64,000 nucleotides of DNA from Pantoea allii (GCF_002307475.1 NZ_NTMH01000035.1:79679-143678); one strand, 5' to 3'. Positions 1 through 9,588 are shown, counted from the stretch's first letter. The notes: generated by a model not told the origin, from the letters alone. Numbers and translations: made by a program.

Positions 1-659
1 GCGACGGCCACCAGCCGCTGCACAAAAATGCCCGGTGTGACGACGTTTTCAGGATCGAGATGCCCAAGCGGCACCAGTTCTGCGACCTGGGCAATCGTGG
101 TGGTGGCGGCCATGGCCATCACCGGCCCAAAGTTTCGTGCTGCTTTGCGGTAAACGAGATTGCCCCAGCGATCGCCCTGGTGCGCTTTTATCAGGGCAAA
201 ATCGGCCTTAAGCGGTTTTTCAAACACGTAATGGCGACCGTCGATCTCGCGCGTTTCTTTGCCCTCCGCCAGCGGCGTACCAAAGGCGGTCGGCGTGAAA
301 ATCCCGCCTAAGCCGCTCCCGGCTGCCTGCATTCTGGCTGCAAGGTTGCCCTGCGGCACCAGCTCAAGGGCGATTTCCCCACGCCGATAGCGTTCGTCGA
401 ACACCCACGAATCGACCTGACGTGGAAAGGAACAAATCATCTTATCGACGCAGCCCGCTTTCAGCAGTGCGGCCAGGCCGCTTTCGCCGTTACCGGCGTT
501 ATTGCTGATCACCGTCAGCCCACGGACGCCACTGTGGATCAGCGCATCAATCAGTTCCAGGGGCTGGCCTGCGGGCCCGAACCCGCCAATCATGATGCTG
601 GCCCCGTCCGGTATCACCGCAACGGCTTCTGCCAGCGTTGCCACACTTTTATCGATCAT
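1..659 (-). CDS. pcaI: 3-oxoadipate CoA-transferase subunit A, partial (3' end outside window)
   Basis: The frame is open from the ATG at 657-659 on the minus strand to the window edge, about 219 residues, so the C-terminus is missing. The N-terminus reads MIDKSVATLAEAV, followed by the glycine-rich CoA-transferase family 1 alpha motif IMIGGFGPAGQP near residues 22-33 and a later SNNAGNGESG segment. In this family the alpha subunit pairs with a beta subunit (PcaJ, carrying the catalytic Glu) to move CoA from succinyl-CoA to 3-oxoadipate in the last steps of protocatechuate/catechol breakdown in the cytoplasm. The divergent IclR-type regulator supports the pca reading. An acetoacetate transferase (ScoA/AtoD type) is the main alternative. 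Confidence 0.8.
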   Translation of the reverse strand, partial: MIDKSVATLAEAVAVIPDGASIMIGGFGPAGQPLELIDALIHSGVRGLTVISNNAGNGESGLAALLKAGCVDKMICSFPRQVDSWVFDERYRRGEIALELVPQGNLAARMQAAGSGLGGIFTPTAFGTPLAEGKETREIDGRHYVFEKPLKADFALIKAHQGDRWGNLVYRKAARNFGPVMAMAATTTIAQVAELVPLGHLDPENVVTPGIFVQRLVAV

Positions 660-738
660 CTGCTGTTCCTTTAGCCCGGCTAAGGCCGGTTTGTGTTGAA
701 TAGTCAAAAAGTAGATCGCTCTGTGACAGCAAACAATA

Positions 739-768
739 CCGATAATCGAAATAGTGTGCGATTATCGG
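739..768. promoter_or_regulatory. Perfect 10-bp inverted repeat between pcaI and its divergent regulator
   Basis: CCGATAATCG at 739-748 is mirrored exactly by CGATTATCGG at 759-768, with a 10-bp spacer. It lies in the 186-bp divergent gap, about 80 bp from each start codon, where an IclR-family dimer would be expected to bind and control both promoters. Operator function is inferred from position and symmetry only. Confidence 0.55.
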
Positions 769-845
769 TCAATGACAGACTGAAACGGGGCATTGTGATC
801 GCGCACACAGGCGCGCACGGCTCCAGCCACTCACGGGAGAACATC

Positions 846-1652
846 ATGACGGATGAACAACAACCACTGCGCGCTAACAGCGATCCCTGGAAAGGCGATC
901 CCAACTTTATGGCCTCACTGGCGCGGGGACTGGAGGTGCTACAGGCATTTACGCCACAGCGGCGCCTGATGTCCGTGTCGCAAATCAGCCAGCGTACCGG
1001 CATTCCCCGTGCGGCCGTGCGGCGCTGTCTCTATACATTGAGCAAGCTGGGGTTTGTGTATGCGGAGGATGGCAAAAACTTTGAACTGCGTCCGCGTGTG
1101 CTCTCTCTGGGTCACAACTGGTTAGGGGCTACGCCGCTGGCGAGCGCCTCACAGCCGGTTTTGCGCCAGCTCAGCCAGACGCTGAACGAATCCTGTTCGA
1201 TGGCGGTACTGGACGGGGATGACATTCTCTATATCGCCCGTGCGTCAGCATCGCGCATCATGACGATCGACCTGCATATCGGCAGCCGCTTACCGGCCAG
1301 CACCACCTCCATGGGAAGAGTGCTGTTAAGTGGGCTTGCCAGCGAACCGCTAAATGATTATCTGGCGCGTTTAACCCAACTGCGTTACACCAGCCACACG
1401 CTGGTCAGCAGTAGCGCGCTGCGCGAGGAGCTGGCGCGCGTCAGGCAGCAGGGTTACGCCATCAACGATCAGGAACTGGAAATCGGACTACGATCGCTGG
1501 CCGTGCCGCTCAGCGCGCCGGATGGCCGGATCGTGGCTGCCCTGAATGTGGGCGTGCATGCCGGACAGGTTTCCGCCGATATGCTGCGCCAGCACCATTT
1601 ACCGCTGTTGCAGGAGGCAGCCCGCGAAATCTCGCTGTTGCTGCGGCAATAA
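846..1652 (+). CDS. pcaR: IclR-family transcriptional regulator of the pca genes (PcaR-like)
   Basis: 268 residues. The N-terminal winged helix-turn-helix (about residues 22-85: LARGLEVLQAF, ISQRTGIPRAAVRRCLYTL) is followed by the IclR effector-binding domain (about 95-265) with the usual INDQELEIGLRSLAVPL stretch. I chose the ATG at 846 over an upstream in-frame ATG at 693 because GGGAG lies just before it and the upstream extension would run through the palindromic operator region. PcaR/PcaU-type members sense beta-ketoadipate or protocatechuate and activate pca genes. The divergent pcaI supports this, but the effector cannot be read from sequence. Confidence 0.8.
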   Translation: MTDEQQPLRANSDPWKGDPNFMASLARGLEVLQAFTPQRRLMSVSQISQRTGIPRAAVRRCLYTLSKLGFVYAEDGKNFELRPRVLSLGHNWLGATPLASASQPVLRQLSQTLNESCSMAVLDGDDILYIARASASRIMTIDLHIGSRLPASTTSMGRVLLSGLASEPLNDYLARLTQLRYTSHTLVSSSALREELARVRQQGYAINDQELEIGLRSLAVPLSAPDGRIVAALNVGVHAGQVSADMLRQHHLPLLQEAAREISLLLRQ

Positions 1653-1729
1653 TCTGTTTAGCCGCTCAACGCCGTTGCCGAATTCGTGGTAACGTGAAGT
1701 CTGAGTTGCAAGCGGCAAAGTAGAGAGCT

Positions 1730-2920
1730 ATGACCACGAAAAAAATTGATACCACACTCGTCAGTGCTGGACGCAACAAGCGTTATACCCAGGGTTCGGT
1801 GAACGCGGTGATTCAGCGCGCCTCTTCGCTGGTTTTTGATACCGTGGCTGAGAAAAAACGTGCCACCGCCGGGCGTGCGAAGGGCGAGCTGTTTTATGGT
1901 CGTCGCGGCACCCTGACACATTTCGCCTTGCAGGATGCCATGACGGAGCTGGAAGGCGGCGCGGGCTGTGTTCTCTACCCTTGCGGCGCGGCAGCCGTCT
2001 CCAATGCCATCCTCGCGTTCGTTGAAGCGGGCGACCACATTTTAATGAGTGGGGCGGTTTACGAACCGACTCAGGACTTCTGCACGAAAATACTGAGCAA
2101 ACTCCAGGTATCCACCACCTGGTTTGATCACTGTATCGGTGGTGACATCGCCGCACTGATTCAACCGAATACCCGCGTGGTTTTCCTGGAATCCCCCGCC
2201 TCCATCACGATGGAAGTGCAGGACGTTCCCGCTATCGTCGCGGCGGTGCGCGCTAAAGCGCCCGACGCCATCATTATGATCGATAACACCTGGGCGGCTG
2301 GCGTGCTGTTCAGCCCGCTGGCCCTTGGCGTGGATATTTCTATTCAGGCCGGTACGAAATACTTGATTGGTCACAGTGACGCCATGATTGGCACCGCTGT
2401 CGCCAACGCCCGCTGCTGGGATCAACTGCGCGAAAACAGCTACCTGATGGGTCAGATGGTGGACGCCGATACGGCTTACATGGCAAGTCGTGGCCTGCGT
2501 ACGCTCGGCGTGCGCCTGCGCCAGCACGAAGAGAGCGCGTTACAGGTGGCAGAATGGCTTGCTGCGCGACCTGAAGTGGCGCGTGTTAACCATCCGGCAC
2601 TGCCTTCCTGCCGGGGACATGAATTCTGGCAGCGTGACTTTAACGGCAGCAGCGGTTTATTTTCATTTGTCCTGCAGCAAAAACTCAGCCGTGAACAGCT
2701 GGCGAATTACCTCGACCATTTTCATCATTTCAGCATGGCCTATTCATGGGGCGGTTATGAGTCGCTGATTTTAGCCAATCAGCCTGAGGAGCTGTCGGCC
2801 ATTCGCCCGGCCGGTGGCGTGGACGTCGAGGGCACGCTGATACGGCTCCATATCGGCCTGGAACATGTGGATGATTTACGGGTCGATCTTGAGGCAGGCT
2901 TTGATCGCCTGACGCGCTAA
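1730..2920 (+). CDS. metC: Cystathionine beta-lyase
   Basis: 396 residues, the usual MetC length. It is a PLP enzyme of the Cys/Met metabolism family that cleaves cystathionine to homocysteine, pyruvate and ammonia in methionine biosynthesis. Visible marks are YGRRGTLTH near residues 56-64, the cofactor-binding IDNTWAAG near 184-191 and the Schiff-base lysine K210 in [14 protein letters not shown]. It stands between the pca regulator and yghB, and metC-yghB adjacency is as in E. coli. I saw no clear tandem MetJ box (AGACGTCT-like) in the 77 bp upstream, so its regulation is unclear from this sequence. Confidence 0.95.
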   Translation: MTTKKIDTTLVSAGRNKRYTQGSVNAVIQRASSLVFDTVAEKKRATAGRAKGELFYGRRGTLTHFALQDAMTELEGGAGCVLYPCGAAAVSNAILAFVEAGDHILMSGAVYEPTQDFCTKILSKLQVSTTWFDHCIGGDIAALIQPNTRVVFLESPASITMEVQDVPAIVAAVRAKAPDAIIMIDNTWAAGVLFSPLALGVDISIQAGTKYLIGHSDAMIGTAVANARCWDQLRENSYLMGQMVDADTAYMASRGLRTLGVRLRQHEESALQVAEWLAARPEVARVNHPALPSCRGHEFWQRDFNGSSGLFSFVLQQKLSREQLANYLDHFHHFSMAYSWGGYESLILANQPEELSAIRPAGGVDVEGTLIRLHIGLEHVDDLRVDLEAGFDRLTR

Positions 2921-3047
2921 AATAGTAAACATGATATAAACCAGGCGCCGACCGTCGTGATATAACACCCGGTCATGGCTGGTTAGCTGTTAACATTCAG
3001 TTTATAAAAAAAGTGTTCAGCCAGCAGAAGAACCGCAGCATTTTACC

Positions 3048-3078
3048 CTTCCACCGCACGCTGTTGCGGTGGTGGAAG
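3048..3078. other. Hairpin between metC and yghB
   Basis: CTTCCACCGC at 3048-3057 can pair with GCGGTGGTGGAAG at 3066-3078 apart from a 3-base bulge. There is no T-run after it, so it may be an attenuator or simply a stem in the yghB leader. The rest of the 220-bp gap shows nothing I can name. Confidence 0.3.
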
Positions 3079-3140
3079 TAAGAGGTCAGGCAGGTCTGAA
3101 CAGAACGAGTAAGTCTTATTGTGACGTAATGGGATAGCTA

Positions 3141-3803
3141 ATGGGTGTTTTACACGAGATTGTGCACGCGCTTTGGCATCAAGACTTCGCCGCGCTGGCC
3201 AATCCAGATGTGGTTTGGATCGTCTACAGCGTCATGTTTATGACGCTGTTTCTGGAAAATGGTTTGTTGCCTGCCTCTTTTTTGCCCGGTGACAGCCTGC
3301 TACTGCTGGCAGGTGCCATGGTCGCCAAAGGGGTGATGGATTTTTTCCCGACGCTGTTGATTCTGACGACTGCCGCCAGTCTGGGCTGCTGGCTGAGTTA
3401 TCTGCAAGGACGCTGGCTAGGCAACACGAAACTGGTCAAGAGCTGGCTGATGCAGCTCCCGGCGCAATATCATCAACGCGCATGGAATATGTTTAACCGT
3501 CATGGCCTGATGGCGCTGTTGGTTGGCCGCTTTCTGGCTTTTATTCGCACCCTGTTACCGACCATGGCAGGTATATCCGGGCTGTCCAATGGCCGTTTCC
3601 AGTTATTTAACTGGCTGAGCGGCCTGCTGTGGGTCGGCATCGTAGTGACCATGGGTTACGGTATCAGCCAGGTGCCCTTTATTAAACGTCACGAAGATCA
3701 GGTGATGGCGATCCTGATGATATTACCGATGGTGCTACTGGTGGTAGGACTGGTCGGCAGCATCATCGTTATCTGGAAAAAGCGTCGTCAAAAACACGCC
3801 TGA
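3141..3803 (+). CDS. yghB: DedA-family inner membrane protein YghB
   Basis: 220 residues with several hydrophobic segments and DedA family signatures: [18 protein letters not shown] near residues 37-54, [19 protein letters not shown] near 133-151 and a lysine-rich C-terminus (KKRRQKHA). DedA proteins are now viewed as membrane transporters or flippases linked to undecaprenyl phosphate recycling, membrane potential and cell division. YghB and YqjA are redundant in E. coli. Acidic residues of the E/D pair (E39, D51) are present. Position directly downstream of metC matches E. coli. Start codon context is weak (GGGATAG upstream) but gives the normal family length. Confidence 0.92.
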   Translation: MGVLHEIVHALWHQDFAALANPDVVWIVYSVMFMTLFLENGLLPASFLPGDSLLLLAGAMVAKGVMDFFPTLLILTTAASLGCWLSYLQGRWLGNTKLVKSWLMQLPAQYHQRAWNMFNRHGLMALLVGRFLAFIRTLLPTMAGISGLSNGRFQLFNWLSGLLWVGIVVTMGYGISQVPFIKRHEDQVMAILMILPMVLLVVGLVGSIIVIWKKRRQKHA

Positions 3804-3815
3804 GCATGGGCTGCG

Positions 3816-4724
3816 TCAGCCGGCGGATTCGGCTACCGTCTGACGCACCCGATTCACTTCTTCTCCCGGCGTCACGCCAAAATAGCGCTTAAACTCCCGT
3901 GAAAACTGCGAGGGGCTTTCATAGCCGACGCGCACCGCCGCCACGCTGGCTTTCAGGCCATCATGCAACATCAGTAGCCGCGCCTGATGCAGGCGATAAC
4001 GTTTAAGGTACTGCAACGGCGACGTCTGCGTCACCGCCTTAAAGTTATGGTGAAACGCCGACACGCTCATATTCACCTCTGCCGCCAGTGCCTCCACGCT
4101 GAGATTGTCAGCATAGTGATGTTCAATGCGCCGCACCGCCCGGGCAATCTGGCTGAACTGTGTTTGACGACTGACCAGCGACAGCAGCGCCCCGCCGATC
4201 GGCCCGGTCAGCACGTAATAGATAATTTCCCGCACAATGTCCGGTCCCAGCACGCGGGCATCCCGTGGTTGTGTCATCACATCCAGCAGGCGCTCTGCGG
4301 CGCATAACATCGGCTCGGTTAGCCAGCCGGCGTGAATACCGGAGGTAAGCGGCTGCGGCTGGAAACCTTCATCATCACCAATCGCCATCAGCAGGTCCTG
4401 CAAACTGGCGGTATCCACGTTCAGACACATCCCGGCTAAGGGCTGTTCGGGTGACGCCCAGGTTTCGCACTCGACCGGCAGCGGTACGGTCAGCATCAAA
4501 TACTTTGTGGCATCGTACTGAAAAACCGTACTGCCGAGATAGCCGGTTTTACTTCCCTGAAACAGGATAACGATGCCGGGCTGATACATGATCGGCGTAC
4601 GCGGGCGATACTGACCGGCATAGATCAGCGAGACGTTTTCTACCGGGCACAGCTGTTCGCGCCCGTGGGTCATCAACGTGACCACCTGTTGAGCCAGACG
4701 TTGGCACAATGCGTCATGGGGCAT
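3816..4724 (-). CDS. yqhC: AraC-family regulator YqhC
   Basis: 302 residues from the ATG at 4724, chosen because GGAG sits 5 bases before it; a GTG two codons upstream is less likely. The N-terminal AraC_N domain (about 20-180) is followed by two helix-turn-helix motifs in the C-terminal 100 residues ([20 protein letters not shown] and [20 protein letters not shown]). In E. coli YqhC responds to reactive aldehydes and activates the divergent yqhD-dkgA operon. Here only dkgA follows divergently, so DkgA is the likely target. Convergent with yghB, 12 bp apart. Confidence 0.9.
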   Translation of the reverse strand: MPHDALCQRLAQQVVTLMTHGREQLCPVENVSLIYAGQYRPRTPIMYQPGIVILFQGSKTGYLGSTVFQYDATKYLMLTVPLPVECETWASPEQPLAGMCLNVDTASLQDLLMAIGDDEGFQPQPLTSGIHAGWLTEPMLCAAERLLDVMTQPRDARVLGPDIVREIIYYVLTGPIGGALLSLVSRQTQFSQIARAVRRIEHHYADNLSVEALAAEVNMSVSAFHHNFKAVTQTSPLQYLKRYRLHQARLLMLHDGLKASVAAVRVGYESPSQFSREFKRYFGVTPGEEVNRVRQTVAESAG

Positions 4725-4916
4725 AATCACTCCAGAAAATAAAATAGCAGTTTGCCGCGCACCTGGTTAATTCGCCAGCAAAATGGAGAATCAGGCAAGA
4801 AGTTGACAGGATCAGGCAGGGTTATCCTGTGCGGTTCACAAGCAGCCTGCAAATTGTTAGCTAGACTTAAGCACAGCGAAGATTCACTGGTTTACTGCAA
4901 ATGTAAGGAGCATGTC

Positions 4917-5744
4917 ATGGCAGACCAACCTATTATCAAACTGCACGATGGTAACATGATGCCGCAACTGGGACTTGGCGTGTGGCAAGCCAGCGTCGAA
5001 GATGCGCGTCACGCCGTGCTGAAAGCGCTGGAGGTCGGCTATCGTTCCATTGATACCGCCGCCGCGTACAAAAACGAAGAGGCGATTGGTCAGGCGTTAC
5101 AGGAAACTGACGTCGCCCGTGACGATATCTTTGTCACGACCAAGCTGTGGAATAACGACCAGCAAAATGTCCAGCAGGCGCTGGAAACCAGCCTTGAAAA
5201 GCTCAAGCTGGATCAGGTTGATCTGTATCTGATGCACTGGCCGTGCCCGGAAAACGATCACTATGTTGACGCCTGGAAGAACATGATCGCGCTCCAGCAA
5301 CAGGGCCTGGTTAAAAGCATCGGCGTGTGTAACTTTAATCAGCCGCACCTGAAGCGACTGCTGGAAGAAACGGGCGTGACGCCGGTGATCAACCAGATTG
5401 AGCTGCATCCGATGCTGCAACAGCGCACCCTGCATGCATGGAACGCCATGCATCAGATTCAGACAGAATCCTGGAGCCCCCTGGCTCAGGGTGGCGAAGG
5501 TGTATTTGATCAGGACATCATCAAATCGCTGGCGAAAAAATACGGTAAAACCCCGGCGCAAATCGTTATCCGCTGGCACCTGGACAGTGGTCTGGTCGTG
5601 ATTCCAAAATCGGTAACGCCTGCGCGCATTGAAGAGAACTTCAAGGTGTTTGATTTCCGCCTGGATAAGACAGAAATGAGCGAGATTGCCAGGCTCGACA
5701 GCGGCAATCGACTGGGGCCAGACCCGGACACGTTCAACGGCTGA
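4917..5744 (+). CDS. dkgA: 2,5-diketo-D-gluconate reductase A / methylglyoxal reductase
   Basis: 275 residues from the ATG at 4917, which has AAGGAG 6 bases upstream; longer in-frame starts run into the yqhC promoter region. It is an aldo-keto reductase TIM barrel with the catalytic tetrad visible: Asp in SIDTAAAY, Tyr in AAAYKNEEAIG, Lys in TKLWNND and His in YLMHWPCP. The C-terminal NADPH-binding signature IPKSVTPARIEEN is present. The enzyme reduces 2,5-diketogluconate, methylglyoxal and other aldehydes in the cytoplasm. Divergent from yqhC, which probably controls it. The yqhD gene normally between them is absent. Confidence 0.95.
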   Translation: MADQPIIKLHDGNMMPQLGLGVWQASVEDARHAVLKALEVGYRSIDTAAAYKNEEAIGQALQETDVARDDIFVTTKLWNNDQQNVQQALETSLEKLKLDQVDLYLMHWPCPENDHYVDAWKNMIALQQQGLVKSIGVCNFNQPHLKRLLEETGVTPVINQIELHPMLQQRTLHAWNAMHQIQTESWSPLAQGGEGVFDQDIIKSLAKKYGKTPAQIVIRWHLDSGLVVIPKSVTPARIEENFKVFDFRLDKTEMSEIARLDSGNRLGPDPDTFNG

Positions 5745-5786
5745 CCGTCGCCGCCCTTGATTTGACAGGATGGTTTGTACGCATCG

Positions 5787-5813
5787 CCTCTCCCGGCCGG
5801 GAGAGGTTTTTTT
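5787..5813 (+). terminator. Rho-independent terminator of dkgA
   Basis: A perfect 20-bp palindrome, CCTCTCCCGG joined to CCGGGAGAGG (5787-5806), is followed by seven T residues, 43 bp after the dkgA stop codon. Confidence 0.85.
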
Positions 5814-6247
5814 ATGGCTGCGCGGGAACGGAGAGTTTTAAGATTTCTTAAAATCTGTGTCAAAGGACATCATTGATGATCAGCGTGCGTCCGGCGCATT
5901 CGTCTTTCCCGGCACAAGATGAGCGGCTCTCCTGCGCATCGCCACATCCTGCGCCTCGTTAAGTCAAATCCCCCCTCTAAAACCTTGCCTTATCCGGCAG
6001 CATTAACGTTATCTGTGCCGTGTAAAAATGGGCTTACCTTGTTGGCGGCCCCGTTTACTATGAGCGCGACAATCTTTGCAACACACCGCCGGAATGACTG
6101 ACTGTGCCTGTCTGATAACCCGGGTGATAATGATTAACGTTATGACCTTTTAGCCTGGCTCTGCTGCCTGCCCGCAACCCGTTAAAGGGAACGCGGCGTT
6201 ATGGCGCAGTGAAGTTAAGCGTAACGTCTTCAACCGGGGAGTCTGTC
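5814..6247. other. 434-bp gap before the orphan flagellin gene
   Basis: No convincing gene was found here. A 60-codon open frame at 5919-6101 has no good ribosome site and no recognisable family. No good match to the flagellar sigma-28 promoter was found: TCTGATAA near 6111-6118 resembles the -10 half, but no -35 lies at the right distance. The stretch is presumably leader and promoter DNA of the flagellin gene. Confidence 0.4.
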
Positions 6248-7183
6248 ATGTCGGTTATCAATACCAATATCCTGTCATTGATCGTTCAGAATGACCTTTT
6301 CATTTCGCAAAACGCAATGTCGACGGCCATTGAACGCCTCTCTTCCGGACTACGCATTAACAGCGCTAAAGATGATGCTGCCGGGATGGCGATTGCTAAC
6401 CGTCTGACCTCAAGGATCAACGGAATGACGGTTGCCACCCGAAACGCCGGTGATGGCATTTCTCTGTCGCAAACTGCAGAGGGCGCGCTCGATGAAATTA
6501 ACAACAACCTGCAACGTATACGTGACCTGACAGTACAGGCACAAAATGGAAGCAACTCCGCTGCGGATATCGACTCGATTCAGACCGAAGTGAATCAGCG
6601 AATGGAGGAAATTAACCGCATTACGGCGCAAACGGATTTCAATGGCATTAAGGTGCTAAATACCGGCTCGGGTGCGTCAGAGTATCGCTTTCAGGTCGGT
6701 GCGGAAGACGGTGAAACTATTAGCATCGATATCGACTCGAGTGACCGGTATAACCTACTGAAAGCGGGAACAACCGGCACGACGCTCAACGTCCGGCAGA
6801 TGACGTCAGGTGACACCGTCAACGGGGTTGCACGTACGGTTGCTGCGGAAGGTTTCGACGTCCTGAAAGGCGCAGTGACCGGCGGTGCGAACGGGACGGC
6901 GACGGGGAAATCGCCTCTGGCTGATATTGACCGGGCGATTCAGTCCGTTGACACGCAACGCAGCCTGATGGGGGCCGACCAGAATCGCTTTCAGTCTGTT
7001 ATCGCCAACCTGGGGAGCATGGTGACCAACCTCACTGCCGCGCGGAGCCGGATAGAGGATGTTGATTACGCGACAGAAGTGTCGGCGCTGTCACAGGCGC
7101 AGATTTTACAGCAGGCCGGTGTGGCGATGCTGGCTCAGGCCAACCAGATGCCCCAGCTGATGCTGCAGCTTCTTCGAACGTAA
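6248..7183 (+). CDS. Orphan flagellin (FliC-like)
   Basis: 311 residues; the ATG at 6248 has GGGGAG 6 bases upstream and gives the classical flagellin N-terminus SVINTNILSLIVQND. The N-terminal D0/D1 region (1-160) carries IERLSSGLRINSAKDDAAGM and EINNNLQRIRDLTVQA. The C-terminal D1/D0 region (about 225-311) carries ARSRIEDVDYATEVSALS and ends AMLAQANQMPQLMLQLL. The middle domain is short (about 60 residues). Flagellin polymerises outside the cell into the filament after export by the flagellar type III apparatus. No other flagellar gene is nearby, so this is a stray copy between dkgA and ftsP. The frame is intact; whether it is expressed is unknown. Confidence 0.9.
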   Translation: MSVINTNILSLIVQNDLFISQNAMSTAIERLSSGLRINSAKDDAAGMAIANRLTSRINGMTVATRNAGDGISLSQTAEGALDEINNNLQRIRDLTVQAQNGSNSAADIDSIQTEVNQRMEEINRITAQTDFNGIKVLNTGSGASEYRFQVGAEDGETISIDIDSSDRYNLLKAGTTGTTLNVRQMTSGDTVNGVARTVAAEGFDVLKGAVTGGANGTATGKSPLADIDRAIQSVDTQRSLMGADQNRFQSVIANLGSMVTNLTAARSRIEDVDYATEVSALSQAQILQQAGVAMLAQANQMPQLMLQLLRT

Positions 7184-7197
7184 TCTCCGGATGGGAC

Positions 7198-7220
7198 GGG
7201 CAGGAGGCACTGTCCTGCCC
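7198..7220. terminator. Hairpin between convergent flagellin and ftsP
   Basis: GGGCAGGA (7198-7205) pairs with TCCTGCCC (7213-7220). It sits in the 64-bp gap between two convergent genes and may end transcription from either side, although it lacks a T-run. Confidence 0.4.
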
Positions 7221-7247
7221 TGGCGAAGCAAGTGTTCTCCGTCTTCC

Positions 7248-8678
7248 TTAAGACAGCGTGGGTTGCGTCAGTAACTGGCCTGCCGTGCCGCGATCCGCCA
7301 GTTCCAGGGTCTGACTGTGGTAGACAAAAGGAAAATGCTCTGACGAACTTTGCGTAAAGCTCACCAGCAGCTCGACGTCGCCGTCCACCCAGACGGTATC
7401 TTTCCAACCGCGATCTTCGCCCATCGGCTGGGCACCGTTCACGCTCTTAATCAGGAACATCACGCCCTGGATATGGAAGGATTGCGGACGATCGGCACGA
7501 ATAATCCAGCGCTCGAACGTGCCCTGCTGGGCGGTAGAGTCGATGCGGTTCATATCCCATACGGCACCGTTGATGCCCGGCATACTGTCGCCAATGCGGA
7601 ACTCCCGCGTGCGCACCGACGCACCGTCCAGAATCTGATCGGCCAGTAAACGCATCGGCAGGTTATCGGTGACCAGCGGCAGCAGGCCGGTAGGCCGTAA
7701 CGTCAGCACCAGCGTTGAGGTCAGAATCGTGGAGGGTTCAAAGAAACCCCGCAGGCGATCCATAATGCCCGCCGCCGTGCCTGCCGTGATGGAGACTTCA
7801 TCCCCCTGCGACATATCCACTAAGACTTCGCGCCGCTCGCCCGGTGCCAGGGTTAAGCGCTGTACCGCAACCGGTGACGGCAAGAAGCCCTGATCGCTGG
7901 CGATCACCGTAAAGGGGCGGTTATCACTGATGCTCAGTTCATAACGTCGCGCATTGGAGGCGTTCAGCAACCGCAGACGTACCCAACCGCGCGAGACCTC
8001 AACAAAAGGATTGCGCACACCGTTGACCAGCAACGTGTCGCCCAGGAAACCGCCCTCGCCCGGCGGGTCATAAACCGGCGTGGCAAAGTTATCCAGCCGT
8101 TTGTCCTGAATGATCAGGGGGAAATCGTCCACGCCATAGTGTTTCGGCAGCGGTAACTGCTTGCTGATGTCGTCTTCAATCAGCCACATGCCCGCCAGGC
8201 CGTTATACACGTGCGGGGCCATACGATTTGGCGTATTGGCGTGATACCAGCAGGTGGCGGCATTCTGGCGAATCGGTAGCACCGGTGCCCAGTCAACGCC
8301 GGCTGACATCATACGCGGCGCACCGCCCATCAGTGCACCGGGCACCTGCAGGCCGCTGACCGTCATTGAAACCGGTTCGTTAAGGCGATTGCTGTAGATC
8401 AGTTTGACATCATCACCGCTGTACACGCGCACCGTCGGGCCCAGATACATGCCGTTAATGCCCCAGACCGGGACTTTATTGTTATCACCGTTAAACGACC
8501 AGTGGCTGCGCTGCAGGGTTAAAAACAGCGGCTGACCACGGCGCGATTCCAGTAGCGGTGGAACAGGAAGCGGCGTTTCACCACGCGCAGACGCGGCACG
8601 CGCCGCATGAGGCATAACCGTGGCACTGAGCGCCACACCGGCAGAAAGCTGGATAAACTGACGTCTGCTGAAAGACAT
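7248..8678 (-). CDS. ftsP: Divisome-stabilising multicopper-oxidase-like protein FtsP (SufI)
   Basis: 476 residues. It starts with a twin-arginine (Tat) signal peptide (SRRQFIQLSAGVAL, cleavage near the AARA at 25-28) followed by three cupredoxin-like domains. In the FtsP/SufI family the fold is that of multicopper oxidases but the copper ligands are lost. Consistent with that, the C-terminal region shows HFPFVYHSQTLELAD without a full HCH ligand set. The protein goes folded to the periplasm and protects the division machinery under stress. Upstream of plsC and parC on the same strand order as in E. coli. Confidence 0.93.
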   Translation of the reverse strand: MSFSRRQFIQLSAGVALSATVMPHAARAASARGETPLPVPPLLESRRGQPLFLTLQRSHWSFNGDNNKVPVWGINGMYLGPTVRVYSGDDVKLIYSNRLNEPVSMTVSGLQVPGALMGGAPRMMSAGVDWAPVLPIRQNAATCWYHANTPNRMAPHVYNGLAGMWLIEDDISKQLPLPKHYGVDDFPLIIQDKRLDNFATPVYDPPGEGGFLGDTLLVNGVRNPFVEVSRGWVRLRLLNASNARRYELSISDNRPFTVIASDQGFLPSPVAVQRLTLAPGERREVLVDMSQGDEVSITAGTAAGIMDRLRGFFEPSTILTSTLVLTLRPTGLLPLVTDNLPMRLLADQILDGASVRTREFRIGDSMPGINGAVWDMNRIDSTAQQGTFERWIIRADRPQSFHIQGVMFLIKSVNGAQPMGEDRGWKDTVWVDGDVELLVSFTQSSSEHFPFVYHSQTLELADRGTAGQLLTQPTLS

Positions 8679-8805
8679 TGAATTTCAGACCTTTTACGCG
8701 TGGCGCTGAAACGCCAACTCTGTTTTTATTGCTGTGCTGCGTACACGGCGAGCGAAACCCGCCGTGGGGCATCCATGCAGAATAGTCCGACAAAGGACTT
8801 ATCGG

Positions 8806-9543
8806 TTAGATTTTACCGTTTTTTTCACGTTCTTCGACTTCGGCGTTCAGCTCTTCCAGCTTTGCCGCCATTAATTCACGACAGTGCGTCGCCAGTTTAC
8901 GGACTGAAGTGGCCTCAAATTGTTTGACGTCCACCGGCGGCAACATCTCCACAATCACCAGTCCGTTTTTCAGGCGGTTGAGGTTAATTTTGCCGTGAGT
9001 ATTCGAGACCACAATCGGAATGACCGGCACGCCCGCCGCAACGGCGGCATGAAATGCCCCGGTTTTGAACGGTAATAACCCGCGACCGCGGCTGCGCGTG
9101 CCCTCTGGAAACATCCAGAATGAAATGCGCTTTTTATTAAACTGATCCACCAGCTCACCAATCGTACCGTGTGCTTTGGCGCGGTTGTCACGATCGATCA
9201 GCAGGTTACCGGCCAGCCAGTAAAGCTGCCCAAAAAAGGGTATCCATAACAGGCTTTTTTTACCCACGGTGACCGTCGTGGGCTGCACAATCTTGGCTGC
9301 CGTCACCATATCGTAGTTGTTCTGATGGTTAGCGATGTAAATCGCGTTGCCATAGTTTTCCGCGCCTTCGGGGCGGCGAAGCTCTACTTTAAGGCCAAAC
9401 AGGGTCGATAATTTGCCAAACAGGTGACCAAAGGTCGCGACGTGGCGCGGGTTACGTGGCGAGAACAGACACCAGATGCACCCGAAAATACTTAACAGGG
9501 TTGAATAAATCACGACGATAATAGTACGTAATATCAGTAACAT
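8806..9543 (-). CDS. plsC: 1-acylglycerol-3-phosphate O-acyltransferase
   Basis: 245 residues. N-terminal membrane anchor (about 1-28), then acyltransferase motif I NHQNNYD (the HX4D catalytic motif near residues 73-78), the FPEGTRSRG motif near 145-153 that binds the phosphate of lysophosphatidic acid, and PVIPIVVSNTHG. The enzyme makes phosphatidic acid at the inner membrane, the second acylation step of phospholipid synthesis. Located between ftsP and parC, all on the minus strand. It starts 45 bp downstream of the parC stop and may share its transcript. Confidence 0.96.
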   Translation of the reverse strand: MLLILRTIIVVIYSTLLSIFGCIWCLFSPRNPRHVATFGHLFGKLSTLFGLKVELRRPEGAENYGNAIYIANHQNNYDMVTAAKIVQPTTVTVGKKSLLWIPFFGQLYWLAGNLLIDRDNRAKAHGTIGELVDQFNKKRISFWMFPEGTRSRGRGLLPFKTGAFHAAVAAGVPVIPIVVSNTHGKINLNRLKNGLVIVEMLPPVDVKQFEATSVRKLATHCRELMAAKLEELNAEVEEREKNGKI

Positions 9544-9588
9544 AGTTTCCTCAATGTGACACGGCTGGCCATCAGCCAGCCGGGTGAA

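Noticed and set aside
5919..6101. 60-codon open frame upstream of the flagellin gene
   Set aside because: No ribosome site, no recognisable family and a composition like non-coding DNA.
6107..6118. Possible sigma-28 -10 element (TCTGATAA) for the flagellin
   Set aside because: No TAAA-type -35 at the required distance; a chance match is likely.
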